Assembly (NCBI GenBank): GCA_013416795.1
Contig: RQSC01000025.1
Coordinates: 159,469-210,490 of the forward strand
DNA from: Prasinococcaceae sp. CCMP 1430
Taxonomy: Eukaryota > Prasinodermophyta > Palmophyllophyceae > Prasinococcales > Prasinococcaceae
Length of the DNA: 51,022 bases
Reading direction: 5' to 3'
Of the stretch, positions 1 to 10,972 are shown in pieces. Under the pieces are notes generated by a model. That model was not told the origin of the DNA and ran no database searches. It saw only the letters and a program-made list of their open reading frames with translations. Each line of letters starts with the position of its first letter. Positions within the stretch are counted from its first letter, which is position 1. Made by a program: the position numbers and the translations under genes.

Positions 1-846
1 TCGAAGACGTTCTGCTTGCGCTCGTAGGTGCCCGCACGGCGCTCCCCCTCACCCCCGCGACTCCCCCCACCCCGCGCGTCCCGCGCGCCGCGCGCGCACC
101 TGCCTGCCTGGCGCGCGCAGAGTGGTCGCACCCGCGCGCGCGCCAAACGCGAATGCGCGCGCGAATTTTTCGAGCGGTTTCCCGCTCGGGGGTGCCACCC
201 CGGGTCTGAAGGCGGTCCTCCCCGGTCTCACGGAGGCAACACCCCGGCAGAACCGCGGCGCACGCGCGGAAAGACCCGAGCAGACCGCGATCGGACCCGG
301 AACGAACGCGCGGCGGAAAGTAGCCATTTCTGACCCTCGAGCCCCACACCCCAACCTTCTCTTCGAACACGTTCAAAATGATATAGAATCAGGAGCGTTG
401 GTGTTTCGCCCGCTTCATACCCTAAATGCAGAGCTCAGATCGGCGGAAAACTAGACCCTTATGCAGTTCTAACCGCAAATCGTACCCCAAACCTGCACTC
501 GAATCAGAATCGAGCTCGGTGGGAGCGGAAGCGCCAGCGGCAAGAGGGGAGGCCTGGGCGGCGCGCCAGAGCGCGGGCGTGAGCGACCCCCGTCCCCCCA
601 AAGCCCCCACCCCCCCCTACCTATCTCCCTCCCTCTCACTCCTCCCCTTTCAAGGCCCCGTGGGTGTCGCGCGCTGGCAGCTCGCGGCCGCGGCGTCAGC
701 GCAGGCGCTCTCTCGGTCCGCCCCCCCCCCCTCCGCTTTCTGTTCTTTTTCCGCCCACCCACCCACCAGCACACTTCTGCTGCGCGAGTGGGTGGGGGTC
801 GGTGGGTTGTGGGACGCAGTGTCGCCGCAGGGCGGTGCGCGCGGCG
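1..846. other. Upstream spacer, no gene recognised
   Basis: This stretch precedes the DHHC gene and is very GC-rich. It has a C-rich and then pyrimidine-rich stretch at about 588-655 and no reading frame with a recognisable domain. The first 20-odd bases, read on the minus strand, could be the end of an exon of a neighbouring gene, but this is too short to support. The last 200 bases are presumably promoter and 5' UTR of the DHHC gene. Confidence 0.5.
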
Positions 847-2088
847 ATGGCGTCGGCGCTTTCCGCGGATGGCCCCGCCGCGTCGGCGGCGCGGCGGCGG
901 CGCGAGGCGCGGAAGGGCGCGCTGGCGGCGAGGGCGTGCTTCGCGGTGATCTACGCGCTCGGCGCCGCTGTGATACTTGCGGGGGGGAGCCGCGTCGCGC
1001 AGCGCGGCGCACTGCCAACGGGTGCCGCTGACGTGCTCTACGCGGCGGGATTCTGGTGCAGCGTGGCAGTGAGCGCGCTCATGTACGCCAAGTTGGTCGT
1101 GTCGGACCCTGGATACGTGACCGCCGCCGACTGGCCCGCCGGTAAGAGGCTGCCTAAGCTGGGCATGGGCGCGTACGTCAACGACGTGGTCCTCAAGTCG
1201 GGCAGCTCTTCGATTCCGCCGAAGCGGCGGTCCACCCCCGCAGGCGGCGCTGGGCCGTCCACCAGCTACGACAACGCGGCGTTCGGTATCGAGGTGGATG
1301 TCGACGTCGACGGAGACGAAAATGACAGCGGCGACAGCGACAGCAGCAGCAGCGACGACGAGTGGGGCGAAGACGGCCGCGAGTGCCCCTACTGCCTGGA
1401 GCCCTCATGGCAGGCGCTGCGCACGAAGCACTGCCATGACTGTGGCAAGTGCGTGCGGCGCTTCGACCACCACTGCGGCTGGCTGGGCACGTGTGTCGGG
1501 GAGGTGCGTAGACGGCACGCCGCTCGCAGTTCCCCCTAAGGTCTGCCGTCGCACCTACATCGCGCTCTGCCACCAGCCATCAAGATGACTGGTGCCGACA
1601 CTCGCTCGCGCCCCGACTGCGTGCTTGTTCCCTTTGATGCTCGACCCCAGTCCAACCACCGCCTCTTCGTGTGGTTCCTGTTCGCGCAGAGCTTGAGTGC
1701 GTGCTGGGCAACCAACGAGGCATCGACCACGCTCGTGCACCGCGTTGAGGTCGGCGACTGGTTCGCGCGCAACTTCTTGGCGCTGGCCGTCGTCATCACT
1801 CTTGGCATCATGTCCCTCTTTGTCTTCTCCATGCTCGCGCACCAGACCTACCTCGTCGTTACCAACCAGACCTCGTACGAAGCTGCGCGCAGGCACTCCA
1901 TTCCGTACCTCAAGCGCGTGCCCGACAACGTGTACCCCTTCACGCACGGCTGTGCGCGCAACGTGGCCCAATTTTGCTGCGTAGGGCTGAACAAGGCGGG
2001 CGCGCCCACCCTGCCATCGGAAGAGGAGCTCATGCTCGAGTCCAAGCGCGAGACATTCTGGGAGAATCGCTACTATACTTGCTGCTAG
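847..2088 (+). CDS. DHHC-type protein S-acyltransferase, PAT10-like
   Basis: This is a protein palmitoyltransferase that attaches fatty acids to cysteines of membrane-associated proteins. Exons are 847-1503 and 1651-2088, joined by a GT-AG intron in phase 0, giving about 363 residues. Two hydrophobic segments lie near residues 27-47 and 62-82. An acidic Asp/Ser linker follows, then the cysteine-rich domain with RTKHCHDC and the DHHC active site at about residues 207-210. Two more membrane segments follow the intron. Downstream, TNQTSYE fills the place of the TTxE motif, a conserved block [17 protein letters not shown] follows, and the protein ends in two cysteines. The motif after DHHC is GWLGTCVG rather than the common PWVNNCVG. 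That variant, the C-terminal block and the Cys-Cys end match plant PAT10 (Golgi/tonoplast) from memory. The first ATG after a pyrimidine-rich leader is used as start. Confidence 0.9.
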
Positions 2089-3270
2089 CGAGCGGGCGAG
2101 CGTGCCGCGGCTAGCGCCCTCGCCCCTCATGCATGCTCGAGCGCGCAAAGCCATCGCAATCTCACTGAAAGCCTGCGCGTCACAATCTGTATGATACTGT
2201 TGTCACATTTTTTTCAATGATGTGGTCACTCTGACTCCGCGGGCGCTATGCCGTTGCCATCGGCGGCGTGTTGGGTGCGGCCAGTGGCGCGGCCGCACGG
2301 TGGCCTGCAGCGCCGCTCTGTGCCAGGCGCCCGCACGCGCGCGTGTGGACTCCAGCCTCGTCTCCGTCCTCCCTCCCCCTGGCCTCCCCCCCCTGTTGAG
2401 CAGTGCCCCCCCACCCCACGCCACACCCCCCAACCCCCGCCTGCACACACGCCCGCGCCCGCGGGCTGGAGCCACAGAGGGAGGAAGGGGGTGGGGTGGG
2501 GTGGGGGGGTGGGCGGGGCGGGGCGACTGCGCCGGCGCCAGCGCGCTGCCCCTTCACCGCGCTGCCCCTTCAAAAAGCAAAGACAGTCACACCTTCCGGC
2601 CGGCCGGGAGCAAGCTAGCTAGCGAGTGCAGATCCCGCGCGCGCCAGCCAGCCTGTGCGCGCCGCCGGGCCGGCTTCGGCCGGCCCGCCGGCGGAAGGGG
2701 ACGCACAAATGGGTGGAATATCTGCGCGCGGCTCGGCGCGCCGGCCCGCGGCCGGCGCATGCCAAACCCGCCTAAACCCGCCGCGCCGGCGGCGGCGGGC
2801 GCCGCTACCGCGCGCGCGCGCGATTCGCCGCGCTCGGGGAACCCGACTCCTAAAGGCGGAACTGTAAACTCTGCCGTGATCGGATCGATACAGGTACTTT
2901 ACCACCACCACATTGATATCACGGATTAATAGTTGAGAATCACCGTAAAATGAAATCGATATCATTTTTCGCGGCGCCGGCTGGTACCGGTACTGGGTAG
3001 CAGGGTTGCTCGCGCAGGCGTCGCCCTCCTCCGTCCCTCTCCCCTTCTGCGCCCCCGCCCGGCCGAACAGCCAGCCAGCCAGCCAGAGCAGCGCAGCGCG
3101 CGCGGGCAGGGGGAGCTGCCGGGCGGGCGGGCGGGAGGGAGCGTGGGCCCATCGCCCACCACGTGGGGGCTGTCGAGGCACCTCCTGGCGCGGGAGCACG
3201 CGCCCACTGCTGCTGCTCGGGGAACTTTGCACTCGGGGAACGCCGACATAATAAGGGTTGATGCACTTGG

Positions 3271-3285
3271 AGGGTTTGTATAAAT
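3271..3285 (+). promoter_or_regulatory. AGGGTTT plus TATA-like box
   Basis: AGGGTTTG is followed immediately by TATAAAT (3279-3285) in a GC-rich setting. AGGGTTT recurs upstream of other genes in this window. It could be the promoter of the following plus-strand gene, with a first exon not recognised here. This rests on pattern alone. Confidence 0.35.
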
Positions 3286-3410
3286 CGAGAAACGAGGTCA
3301 TTATGGATGTGGCTTCGTTCGTTCGCGCACGACGGAGGTTCAGGTTTGGGCGCGGCGGCGAGGAGATCAGCCGCGTAATGGCCAAGCAGAGGGACCTCGA
3401 GGCGACCTTC

Positions 3411-3507
3411 TACACACACACACACACACACACGGCGTACACACACGTGTACACAGACACACACACCGCACACACGCACGCACACACACACACGCACGCA
3501 CACGCCC
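3411..3507. repeat. CA/CG-rich dinucleotide microsatellite
   Basis: An imperfect run of CA dinucleotides is interrupted by CG, GT and GA units. The reading frames through it give only alternating Thr-His or Cys-Val peptides and are not coding. Confidence 0.9.
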
Positions 3508-3561
3508 ACCCGCACCTACGCTCGCTCCCTCGCGCGAGTCGCGGCCTCTGCTTTTTTTGAA

Positions 3562-3766
3562 TTCCCTTTCGCGCACTCGATGTTTTTCCCTTTTCCCCTC
3601 TCCTTTCGGCCTGCGCATCCGCTGCCCTTACCCATCAGATCGTATCATGGTATCATTGGTTTTTACTTCCCTTTCGCGCACTCGATGTTTGCCCCCCTCC
3701 CCTCTCGGCCTGCGCATTCATATTCACTGCCCATCAGATGGTATCATGGTATCATGGTGCACCACT
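3562..3766. repeat. Imperfect tandem direct repeat, unit about 105 bp
   Basis: Unit 1 (3562-3666) and unit 2 (3667 to about 3766) both start with TTCCCTTTCGCGCACTCGAT. They share a C-rich middle and a GGCCTGCGCATYC block, and end with CCATCAGAT followed by GTATCATGGTATCAT. Small indels separate the copies. No coding content or mobile-element ends were recognised. Confidence 0.8.
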
Positions 3767-3971
3767 GCTTTCTTCGAAGTCCTGTGGAACCTTTTTTGAT
3801 GGTGCGTTTCCAACGGCAAAGTGTGTGTTTGGGCGCACCCAAGCTTATTAATGCACTATGAACTCGCCCGTGGTTGGACAATATGTGTTTCTCAATTGAA
3901 AATACGACATGGGGCGCAAAACGCGTTTTGCGTGTGCTCTCATCTGACTTATCCGTTCGCGCTCGCGCTAG

Positions 3972-4892
3972 GCGCGCTGCGGGCGCGCGCCCCTGACGTG
4001 CCGGGGCGGCCAGAGGGAGCGCGGGCGGCGGCTGGTCGCGGCGCGCGGCGCCCGCGCGCGCGCGCGCGTTCGCGCGGTGGAGGGCGCGCGGTTCGAGGAC
4101 GAGCACGCGTTCACGTTCGACAACGTCGTCGCCGCAGGGGAGGCGCGGGGGCTGCTGATCGCGCAGCGGCGGCTCGGCCCGTTCTTCTCGATCACGGCGA
4201 GGTTCGCCGACGCACCGGTACGCGCGCGCTGCTCGATGCGCGCGCCAGGTGCGCTCATGAGCGCGCACGCGCGCGTTCATCTCGTTGACCCCCCTTCCCC
4301 CCCGTTCCCGCACCGACCGGATGCGCGCGCCCAGGACCCGACATCCGAGGAGGCGCTCGCGGGCGAGGCCACTGGTTACGTGCTGGGCGCACCGCTGCGC
4401 GTGCTGCGCTTCGATCAGCTGCGCGTGTACAACTCGCGGCTCCGCGGGCGCACGGGCGGGGCGCGCTCGATTTTCGGCGTCGGGGGCTTGCTGGGCGCGG
4501 CCGCGCTGCCGCTCGCGGCCGAGGCCGACTGCACCAAGGGCGAGCTGCTGGCCATCAATGACGTCGAGTGGTACCGCGACAGGCTGGTGAAGTACTATGG
4601 ACGCCTCGGGTTCGAAGCCGTCAAGGAGGTTGAGGTGCGGAGGAGGGCGAGCGCGCGCGGCGCGCTGATGGGCACAGACGGTTGCTGACGCGCGGACGCG
4701 CCCCAAACCCGCCGTCTCGCGCGGTACGTACGGTCTTGGCAGGGTGGCATGGACGACCTGGCGGACATGCTCATATTCGGTGGGGCAGGGACGAAGATGG
4801 AGGCGAGCATGGCGACGCTCATGCGCGTGGGGCACGGCATCGTCACACGACAAAAAAGCGCGACAGGCGGGGGCGGCGCCGCAGACAAGTGA
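3972..4892 (+). CDS. Conserved plastid-lineage protein of unknown function (5' end uncertain)
   Basis: Recognisable exons are about 3972-4217, 4335-4634 and 4743-4892, all phase 0. The first intron (117 nt) has no in-frame stop. The protein has a middle block ending LLAINDVEWYRDRLVKYYGR and a C-terminal block with MLIFGGAGTKMEA. From memory this pairing marks a plant and algal protein family, probably plastid and with a GNAT-like feel, that has no established function. The opening exon is Arg/Ala-rich, as expected of a targeting region, and begins after a possible acceptor AG at 3970-3971. No ATG in this frame precedes the conserved part, so the start codon must lie in an unseen upstream exon. 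The stop codon is 54 nt from the convergent AspRS stop. Confidence 0.6.
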
Positions 4893-4948
4893 GCCAGCGC
4901 GCGCGCGTGGCCAAACACTGCGATGAAGTCATATGTACAATAGCAATC

Positions 4949-6862
4949 TCACTCGTCCTCGGCGTCCTCCGCTGCGGGCAAGTTGATAGCGATGCTGAGC
5001 TCGTCGAGCTGCTGCTGAGAGACATCGCCCGGCGCGGAGGTGAGCAGGCACTGCGCGGTGGTTGTCTTGGGGAACGCGATCACGTCGCGGATGGAGCTCG
5101 TCCCCGAGAGCAGCATGACGAGCCTGTCGATGCCGAAGGCCAGCCCGCCGTGAGGCGGCGCCCCGTCTTCGAGCGCGCGCAACAGGAACCCGAACTGCGA
5201 CTCCGCCTCAGCCTCGTCCATGCCGAGCGCCTCGAGGACCGCACGCTGCACGTCGGGCCGGTGAATACGCAGCGAGCCACCGCCGACCTCGACGCCGTTG
5301 TACACCAGGTCGTACGCGTACGCCATCGCGCCCTCCAGCGCGCCCGCGGATACCTCCGCGCCGCTCTCGAGGACGGGCGCGGTGAAGGGATGGTGCAGCG
5401 CCTGAAGCCTTCCCTCGTCGTTCGTCTCGAACATGGGCCAGTCGGTCACCCAGAGCACGCTGTTGGGCCTGTCGGAGCCCTCGATGAGCCCCAGGCACTC
5501 GCCGAGGTGCAGCCGCACAGCCGACAGCGACGCGGCGACCGTCGGCGCGTCGCCCGCGCCGAAGAGCAGCAGGTCGCCCTCCTCGACCGGCCCCACAGCC
5601 GCGAGGAGCTCGTCCAGTCGTTCGCCGACGATGTTCTCCTTGATGGCAGCGATGGCGTCCAAACCGCCCCCCTCGGCGATGCGCGCGTACGCCAGCCCGC
5701 GAGCGCCGCCCCGCTGCGCGGCCTCCAGCACGTCCCCCTTCTTGATGCGCACATTGCTGATGCCCTTCGCGTACTCCGCCGGCACACGGATGGCCTTGAC
5801 CTGCCCGCCCGCGGACACGGCGCCGTCGAACACCTTGAACCCGCAGCCTGAGACAATGGCGCTCACGTCAGTGAGCTCGAGGCCGAAGCGCAGGTCGGGC
5901 TTGTCGGAGCCGAACCTCTCCATGGCCTCGGCGTACGTCATGCGCGGAAACACCTCGGGCAGATCGATCCCGCCCACGCGCGAGAACAGGTCACGCGCGA
6001 GGCCCTCGGCCATCGAGATGACGGCCTCTTGGTCGACGAAGCTCATCTCGATGTCCAACTGCGTAAACTCGGGCTGCCTGTCCGCCCTGAGGTCCTCGTC
6101 CCTGAAGCACCGCGCAATCTGGTAGTACCTGTCGTAGCCGGCCACCATGAGCAGCTGCTTGAAGAGCTGCGGAGACTGCGGCAGCGCGTAGAACTGGCCA
6201 GCCTGCACGCGCGACGCCACCACGTAGTCGCGCGCGCCCTCGGGCGTGGAGCGCGTCAGGATGGGCGTCTCCATCTCGAGGAAGCGCTCGTGATCCTCGA
6301 GGTAGCGGCGCAGCGTCTTGATGACCTCCGCGCGCACGCGCATGCGCCTCTGCATGGCAGGCCTGCGCAGGTCGAGGTGGCGGTGGCGCAGGCGCAGTTC
6401 CTCCTTGGGCGGCTCGCCCCCCGCGCTCTTCTCCTCCTCCTCCGACACGAAGAAGGGCAGCGAGGGCCTCGCGCCGTTGAGCAGCTCGATCGAGGCGCCC
6501 AGGACCTCGATGGCGCCCGTAGCCATTCGATCGTTCTGCTGGCCCTCGACGCGCTCGCGCACGTGGCCTCGCACGCACAGCACGTCCTCATAGCGCAGCG
6601 AGGCGGCGTCGGCGCTGCCTGCTCCCAGGACCTCCGGGTCGCACACCACCTGCACGAGCCCCGTGTGGTCGCGCAGGTCGACGAACGCGATGCCGCCGAA
6701 GTCGCGCACGCGATCGACCCACCCACAGAGCGTGACCTCGCCGTCCTCAGCCGCCGCGCTCTCCACGGAGGTGACCTCGCCGCAGTAGTTGGTGCGCGTC
6801 GGCCACGTCATGTCCGCCGGCGCGTCCTTCACGCCGGCGGTGGCGGCGGCCTCCGCGGCCAT
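4949..6862 (-). CDS. Aspartyl-tRNA synthetase, bacterial (organellar) type
   Basis: The enzyme charges tRNA-Asp (or tRNA-Asn/Asp) in plastid and/or mitochondrion. Starting at the ATG at 6862 it has 637 residues and no intron. It has an N-terminal OB-fold anticodon-binding domain ([20 protein letters not shown]), class II motif 2 with [20 protein letters not shown] near residue 255, and a GAD-type insertion. That insertion is what separates bacterial AspRS from the short cytosolic type. Motif 3 is [16 protein letters not shown] near residue 572. A second in-frame ATG at 6811 sits just before [10 protein letters not shown], where bacterial enzymes begin. The extra 17 residues are Ala-rich but short for a transit peptide, so a spliced upstream exon is possible. 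The 5' end overlaps a plus-strand gene, and the 3' end converges on the preceding gene. Confidence 0.93.
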   Translation of the reverse strand: MAAEAAATAGVKDAPADMTWPTRTNYCGEVTSVESAAAEDGEVTLCGWVDRVRDFGGIAFVDLRDHTGLVQVVCDPEVLGAGSADAASLRYEDVLCVRGHVRERVEGQQNDRMATGAIEVLGASIELLNGARPSLPFFVSEEEEKSAGGEPPKEELRLRHRHLDLRRPAMQRRMRVRAEVIKTLRRYLEDHERFLEMETPILTRSTPEGARDYVVASRVQAGQFYALPQSPQLFKQLLMVAGYDRYYQIARCFRDEDLRADRQPEFTQLDIEMSFVDQEAVISMAEGLARDLFSRVGGIDLPEVFPRMTYAEAMERFGSDKPDLRFGLELTDVSAIVSGCGFKVFDGAVSAGGQVKAIRVPAEYAKGISNVRIKKGDVLEAAQRGGARGLAYARIAEGGGLDAIAAIKENIVGERLDELLAAVGPVEEGDLLLFGAGDAPTVAASLSAVRLHLGECLGLIEGSDRPNSVLWVTDWPMFETNDEGRLQALHHPFTAPVLESGAEVSAGALEGAMAYAYDLVYNGVEVGGGSLRIHRPDVQRAVLEALGMDEAEAESQFGFLLRALEDGAPPHGGLAFGIDRLVMLLSGTSSIRDVIAFPKTTTAQCLLTSAPGDVSQQQLDELSIAINLPAAEDAEDE

Positions 6863-8496
6863 CACCGCGCTGCTCGTGGCGGCGCCAGGCGCCTCGGCGG
6901 CACCGCGCTCGTGGGCGGCGAGTGACGCGTGGGCGACGTACCTTGACGCGGTGCTGGTTCTTGCGCCGGAGAGCGGATCCGGTGAGCGGCTCTCGCGCCT
7001 TGATGTGGTCAAGCTAGAGGCGAATCTGCGCGCCGCTGTGGCCGACACCGTCGACCGCAGCGGCGCCACTGACGCCGAAAATGACGTGGTGCTAGCGAAG
7101 CTGTACGAGCACAGGTCGTCGGGGCGCGCTTCGGCCTGCGCGCCGCTGGACGGGGCCGGTGGCAGCTGCGTCGAAGTCGATGTGCACGTGCGTGCGACTG
7201 ATGAGGCGCATGCGGCTGCCCTTGGCGAGTCGCTCGAGCGCGGCGTGGATGACGTCAGGAAGACGCTTGGAGCGCTGCGCCCGATGCGCGTAGGCCTCCG
7301 CTCGGCACACGCATGGCACGCGCCGAAGATCGAGCCAGCCACGGTCAGCGCGCAGCTGAGGCTGGCTGCGCCGCGTGGCAGCAACGCTCTTCTCGCCGGC
7401 GATGGCACCGGGCCCGGGCATGCCGGGGAGGTGGGCCTCGCCACCGCACTCGCGCGCGCACTGAATCTGGAGCGGGCGGTGACGGTGGACAAGTGGGAGA
7501 CGTACCTGGAGGTGGCACTCCTTGTCACGCCCTCGCCACGCGTCACGCCCTCAGGCGACGAGACGCTGACGCAGTCAGCGCTGCGCAGGAGCACAAGAGC
7601 TGTGGTGTCTGCCTTTTGCCAGCACCATCAACGAAATTCCCGGTTCGCACACGCACGTACATACGCAGGACATTCATGCTGTGCCGGTGCTGCTGGGGTC
7701 CCAGGCTGAGCGCTGCGATGCTGTGGGCCTGCCTACGGTCGAGCTTGGCTGCGGCCTCGTCGAAATGCGCGTCTTCGCCACCGACGTATACGAGGCGAGC
7801 ATCTTGCAGCTCTTGCTCGCAGATGGATTCACGGCGAACGTGCTGGCGGAGCAGTTCGCCGCCGCGGGCCTTGCTTTCAACGCTATTGTGGAGGACTCCC
7901 ATGTTGTCAGCGCACCGGGCGCGCACCCCGTGCTTCCCTCGGACATCAAGTTCGTGCAGGCGGAGGAGCTGCCGGGGTGCGCGCTCGAGGCCGACTGGCG
8001 CCGCGGCGATGCGGCAGGGAATTACGATTGCGTCGACCTGGACCTGTTCATTTTGGCGCCATCGAGCGCGAGCGCCGAGGCGCACGCCAGTGACCTGGTA
8101 GAAGTCGTCTCGGGCGAGCGGTGCACACAGGAGGAGGCCGAGAGCCGCCAATGGAAGTGCGCAGCCGTGCAGATGCAGAGCGTCGCCAACCTGGGCGTGC
8201 AGCCGTTGCTGCTGGGCGAACCCGCCACATTCGTGAGGCCCGAGGTAGAGGATGAGGCGGAGCAGGAGGAGGAATCGGGATCATCCGACGACACGACCAC
8301 CGTCATTGCCTCGGCCGTTGGCGGCGCAGCCGGCGCAGCTCTGCTCGTCGTCGCAGCCGTATGGCTGCACTTTCGCCGCAAGCGCAAGCAAGGTTTCAAG
8401 TGGGTGCATTTCGACAACGCGCTCACTGAGGGCGAACCCCAGGGGGAGGACGGGATGCCGCAAGACGCCACCGCGGTGGAACTCAGCGAAGTCTAA
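6810..8496 (+). CDS. Predicted type I membrane protein with repeated extracellular domains
   Basis: I do not recognise a named family. Exons are 6810 to about 7601 (7604 is also possible) and 7669-8496, giving roughly 540 residues. Residues 1-28 form a plausible signal peptide ending in ASA. A C-terminal hydrophobic segment ([24 protein letters not shown]) is followed by RRKRK and an acidic tail of about 45 residues, so one membrane pass with a short cytoplasmic end is predicted. The lumenal part seems to hold three related modules. Each opens with a hydrophobic strand of the type [24 protein letters not shown] or [12 protein letters not shown], followed by a helix-like region and cysteines. 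The start ATG lies inside the 5' coding end of AspRS on the other strand, so one of the two starts may be misplaced. SEA-like or other adhesion modules are possible but unproven. Confidence 0.6.
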
Positions 8497-8885
8497 TCGT
8501 GCCCACAGATACGTAACATACGCTCGCAACGATGCGAGCTGCGCATGTCGGCGGTCGCACCGCGTCGTGGCCAATTGTTGCACGGCGCCGTCGGCCGCGT
8601 TGCACGGCGCCATCGCCCGCGACACATGGCGCGGCGGCTGCGAGCGCTGCGCCCGGGGCGCGTGCACAGCACTGCGCGCTGCACACGACAAAGCACCGCG
8701 CGGTGCACAGCACTACCGGTCAGATGGTTGTTGGCACATTCTGATCGTAAATCCTCATCGACAAATGACCGTACAGCACTGTAGATGTATATGCACACGA
8801 GCGGAGCGCATGGCGGAGTGCGCCACAGCGCACGTGCGCGGGGCGCAACGGCCGCCTCCCTGACGGGGTGGAGGGAGGGGCGGCG
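8497..8885. other. Intergenic spacer
   Basis: This 389-base spacer contains GTGCACAGCACT-like near-palindromic repeats (8660-8715) and an AT-richer patch at 8725-8795. No gene was recognised. It presumably carries the 3' end of the membrane-protein gene and the promoter of gamma-SNAP. Confidence 0.5.
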
Positions 8886-10034
8886 ATGGCGGCGACGGGC
8901 GCGGCGGACGCGCTGATGAAAAAGGGCGACAAGGCCGCCACGCCGGGGCTGTTCAAGTTCAAGTCGGACTGGGTGGGCGCGGGCGCCGCGTACGAGCAGG
9001 CTGCGCTCAAGTACCGCCTCGCCAAGGCGCACGCGCAGGCGGCGCACGCGTATGAGAAGGCCGCCGACGCGCAGGAGAAGCAGGGTGAGAGCCGCCGCGC
9101 GGGCGCTGGCCGCACCTCGGCGCACAAAGTGGGAGGGAGCTGCCGCGCTGACCTGCGCCACGCGTGCGTTTTTCCGCCCGCGCGCCCGCCCGCGCGCGCG
9201 GTGTTGCCAAGGCGCGCCGTACCACGCCGCCAAGCATCTGGAGAGCGCGGCGAAGAGTGCAAAGGACGCTGGGGGCGATGGCGCCGCCGCGCGGGTTCAG
9301 GACCTCGCTGCACAGGCCGCCACGCTGTACTGCGAGGCGGGGCGTGCGACGACGGCGGCGGAGGCCCTCGGGAGGCACGCCAGTGCGGCGGATGCGCTCG
9401 GCGACACCGACGGCGCCGTCGGAATGCTTCGAAGGGCATTCGAGTTCTTTGAGGAGGAGGCGGAGCACTATGCGGCGGACACTTACCGCGCGGCTGTCAA
9501 CATGGTGCTACGCCGCAAGCGGTGGGCCGACGCGTGCGAGTTTCTGCTCAAGTGGGGAGCGAGCAGCGGCCGCTCCAAGGCTGTCACCACCCAGTGCAGG
9601 TGCTACCTGTCCGCCCTCGTGGTGCAGCTCCACGCAGGCGACTACGACGAGGCCGAGAGGTGCTTCAACGACTGCTGCGCAGTACCCGCCTTTTCCAGGA
9701 GCGACGCCTGCGAGGCCGGCGACAGACTGCTGATGGCATACCGCAGCGCCGATAGCGAGCAGATCAAGGACGCCGTGAAGGTGTGTGCGCTGCACGCGCG
9801 AGCGCAGCCATTGAGAAAAGCGACTCACACGCACGCTGACGCCCGCCGGCCGAGCGCACACTGCTTGCCCAGGGGAATGCAGCTTTCGTCCATCTCGAGA
9901 GCGCAGTGCTCAGGCTGGCAAAGGGGCTACCGGGGCCAGGGGTCGACCTCAAAGCGATGGTGGGGGCCAAGGTGAGCGCATTCGCCGACATGAAGGACAT
10001 GGGCGAGGCGCTGGACGAGGACGACCTGTGCTAA
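8886..10034 (+). CDS. Gamma-soluble NSF attachment protein (gamma-SNAP)
   Basis: This is an adaptor that helps NSF disassemble SNARE complexes during vesicle traffic. Exons are 8886-9084, 9212-9780 and 9873-10034, with GT-AG introns of 127 and 92 nt in phases 1 and 0. They encode 309 residues, close to the roughly 312 of animal gamma-SNAP. The tetratricopeptide-like helical array is clear: DWVGAGAAYEQAALKYR near the start, YHAAKHLESAAKSAKDAG, then FEFFEEEAEHYAADTYRAAV. The order of these blocks fits gamma- rather than alpha-SNAP. The acidic C-terminus (ALDEDDLC) corresponds to the region that stimulates NSF in this family. An AATAAA lies 108 nt after the stop codon. Confidence 0.92.
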
Positions 10035-10141
10035 GAGACACGAGATGTACGCTGATTAATACAGTGCAACGAATGGCAACGGGCGTACCTGAGGCAAGAG
10101 TGACGGCTTCGCGGGGAGTGCTGGCGCTTTCGCTCTGCGTG

Positions 10142-10147
10142 AATAAA
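10142..10147 (+). promoter_or_regulatory. Possible polyadenylation signal AATAAA
   Basis: A canonical AATAAA stands 108 nt after the gamma-SNAP stop codon, in the right orientation. Other genes in the window lack an obvious one, so this may be coincidental. Confidence 0.35.
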
Positions 10148-10327
10148 GAACACACGTGTACTATGCTGAGCCCCTCACGTCAGCACTGCAGCACACGCGC
10201 ACGATGGCGTCACCACCGCCGAGCCCCATACGCTGACGCTCGTACCTGTCGAGCTTCTTCTACGCAGTACACTGTACAGTAGCAGGCTTCCAAAGTATCA
10301 GATTCAGGACGCGGCGTCGCGGCACCA

Positions 10328-10972
10328 GCGGCCGGGAAACGCGCCGCCGCCTCAGACCCGGGCAGCCATGGGGGGCTCCTGTGCGGGCGGGTCGGGGAGC
10401 GCGCGCGGGCGCTACCCTGCTCCGCGGAACGCTTCCAGGAGCGCGCACCACTACCCGGCGAGCTTCTGGCGCATCCCGCGCCGCGCCGCCTCGGAGGGGA
10501 AGCTGTGCCGCTCGAGCTGCTCGATCAGAAACGCGAGCAGCGCCGGGCGGCCGGCAGCCCGGTACTTCTCGCGGTCCGTGCCCATGACGTGGTGCTACCA
10601 GACCAGGCTCTCGCTCCTCCAGCGAAACTACTGGTACGGGTGCGAACAGCTTCCCTACGTGAGTCTGCCAGAGCGCTCGAAACGCTCGAAAGCCCTCTCG
10701 ATCATACGGAGCACGCCTGGCCTCTCTGCGAGGTGCTTGTAAAGCTCCGGCACTTCAAACGTGACCTCTTCCCCCTCAAACCAGGGGTCGGCATCGTCGT
10801 CATGAGGTCCGCGCGACTCGATGTGTCCGCACTCGTACAGGCACATCCGGCAGCAGAAGCAGTAAGGCTCGCCGCGTTCATCCACAGTTCTCCCGGGATC
10901 AAAGAGCCTTATGCCACCGTTCATCGCGGAATGTCCGATCCAGCCGGTTCGATTGCACTGCCGTCCGAGCAC
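10328..10972 (-). pseudogene. Degraded second copy of the orphan family
   Basis: Read on the minus strand, 10972 to 10655 encodes the start of a protein with a cysteine block PYCFCCRMCLYECGHIESRG and the WFEGEEVTF box also found in the gene at 11547-12158. The frame stops at ERFERSGRLT. The downstream part reappears in another frame with a near-identical stretch (TDREKYRAAGRPALLAF) at about 10494-10590, then diverges and ends early. The last 65 bases (10328-10393) match the 3' end of the intact copy almost exactly. An intron could in principle bridge the break, but the C-terminal tail is lost, so a decayed duplicate is the simpler reading. Confidence 0.6.

Larger units (their letters stand above)
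2089..3971. other. Long repeat-rich intergenic region
   Basis: Nearly 1.9 kb lies between the DHHC gene and the next recognisable exon. It holds C-rich stretches, a CAGCCAGC tetranucleotide block near 3068-3086, an AT-rich patch near 2880-2975, a possible promoter at 3271-3285, a CA microsatellite and an imperfect tandem repeat. No frame gives a recognisable protein. An upstream exon of the following gene could be hidden here. Confidence 0.5.

Noticed and set aside
1-27. Possible minus-strand exon end (RKQNVF) at the window edge
   Set aside because: It is too short and lies at the edge. No splice site or domain could be confirmed.
3258-3560. Plus-strand frame from MDVASFVRARRRF into the CA repeat
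   Set aside because: It lies next to a TATA-like box but soon becomes Thr-His repeat and has no homology I recognise. Kept as spacer.
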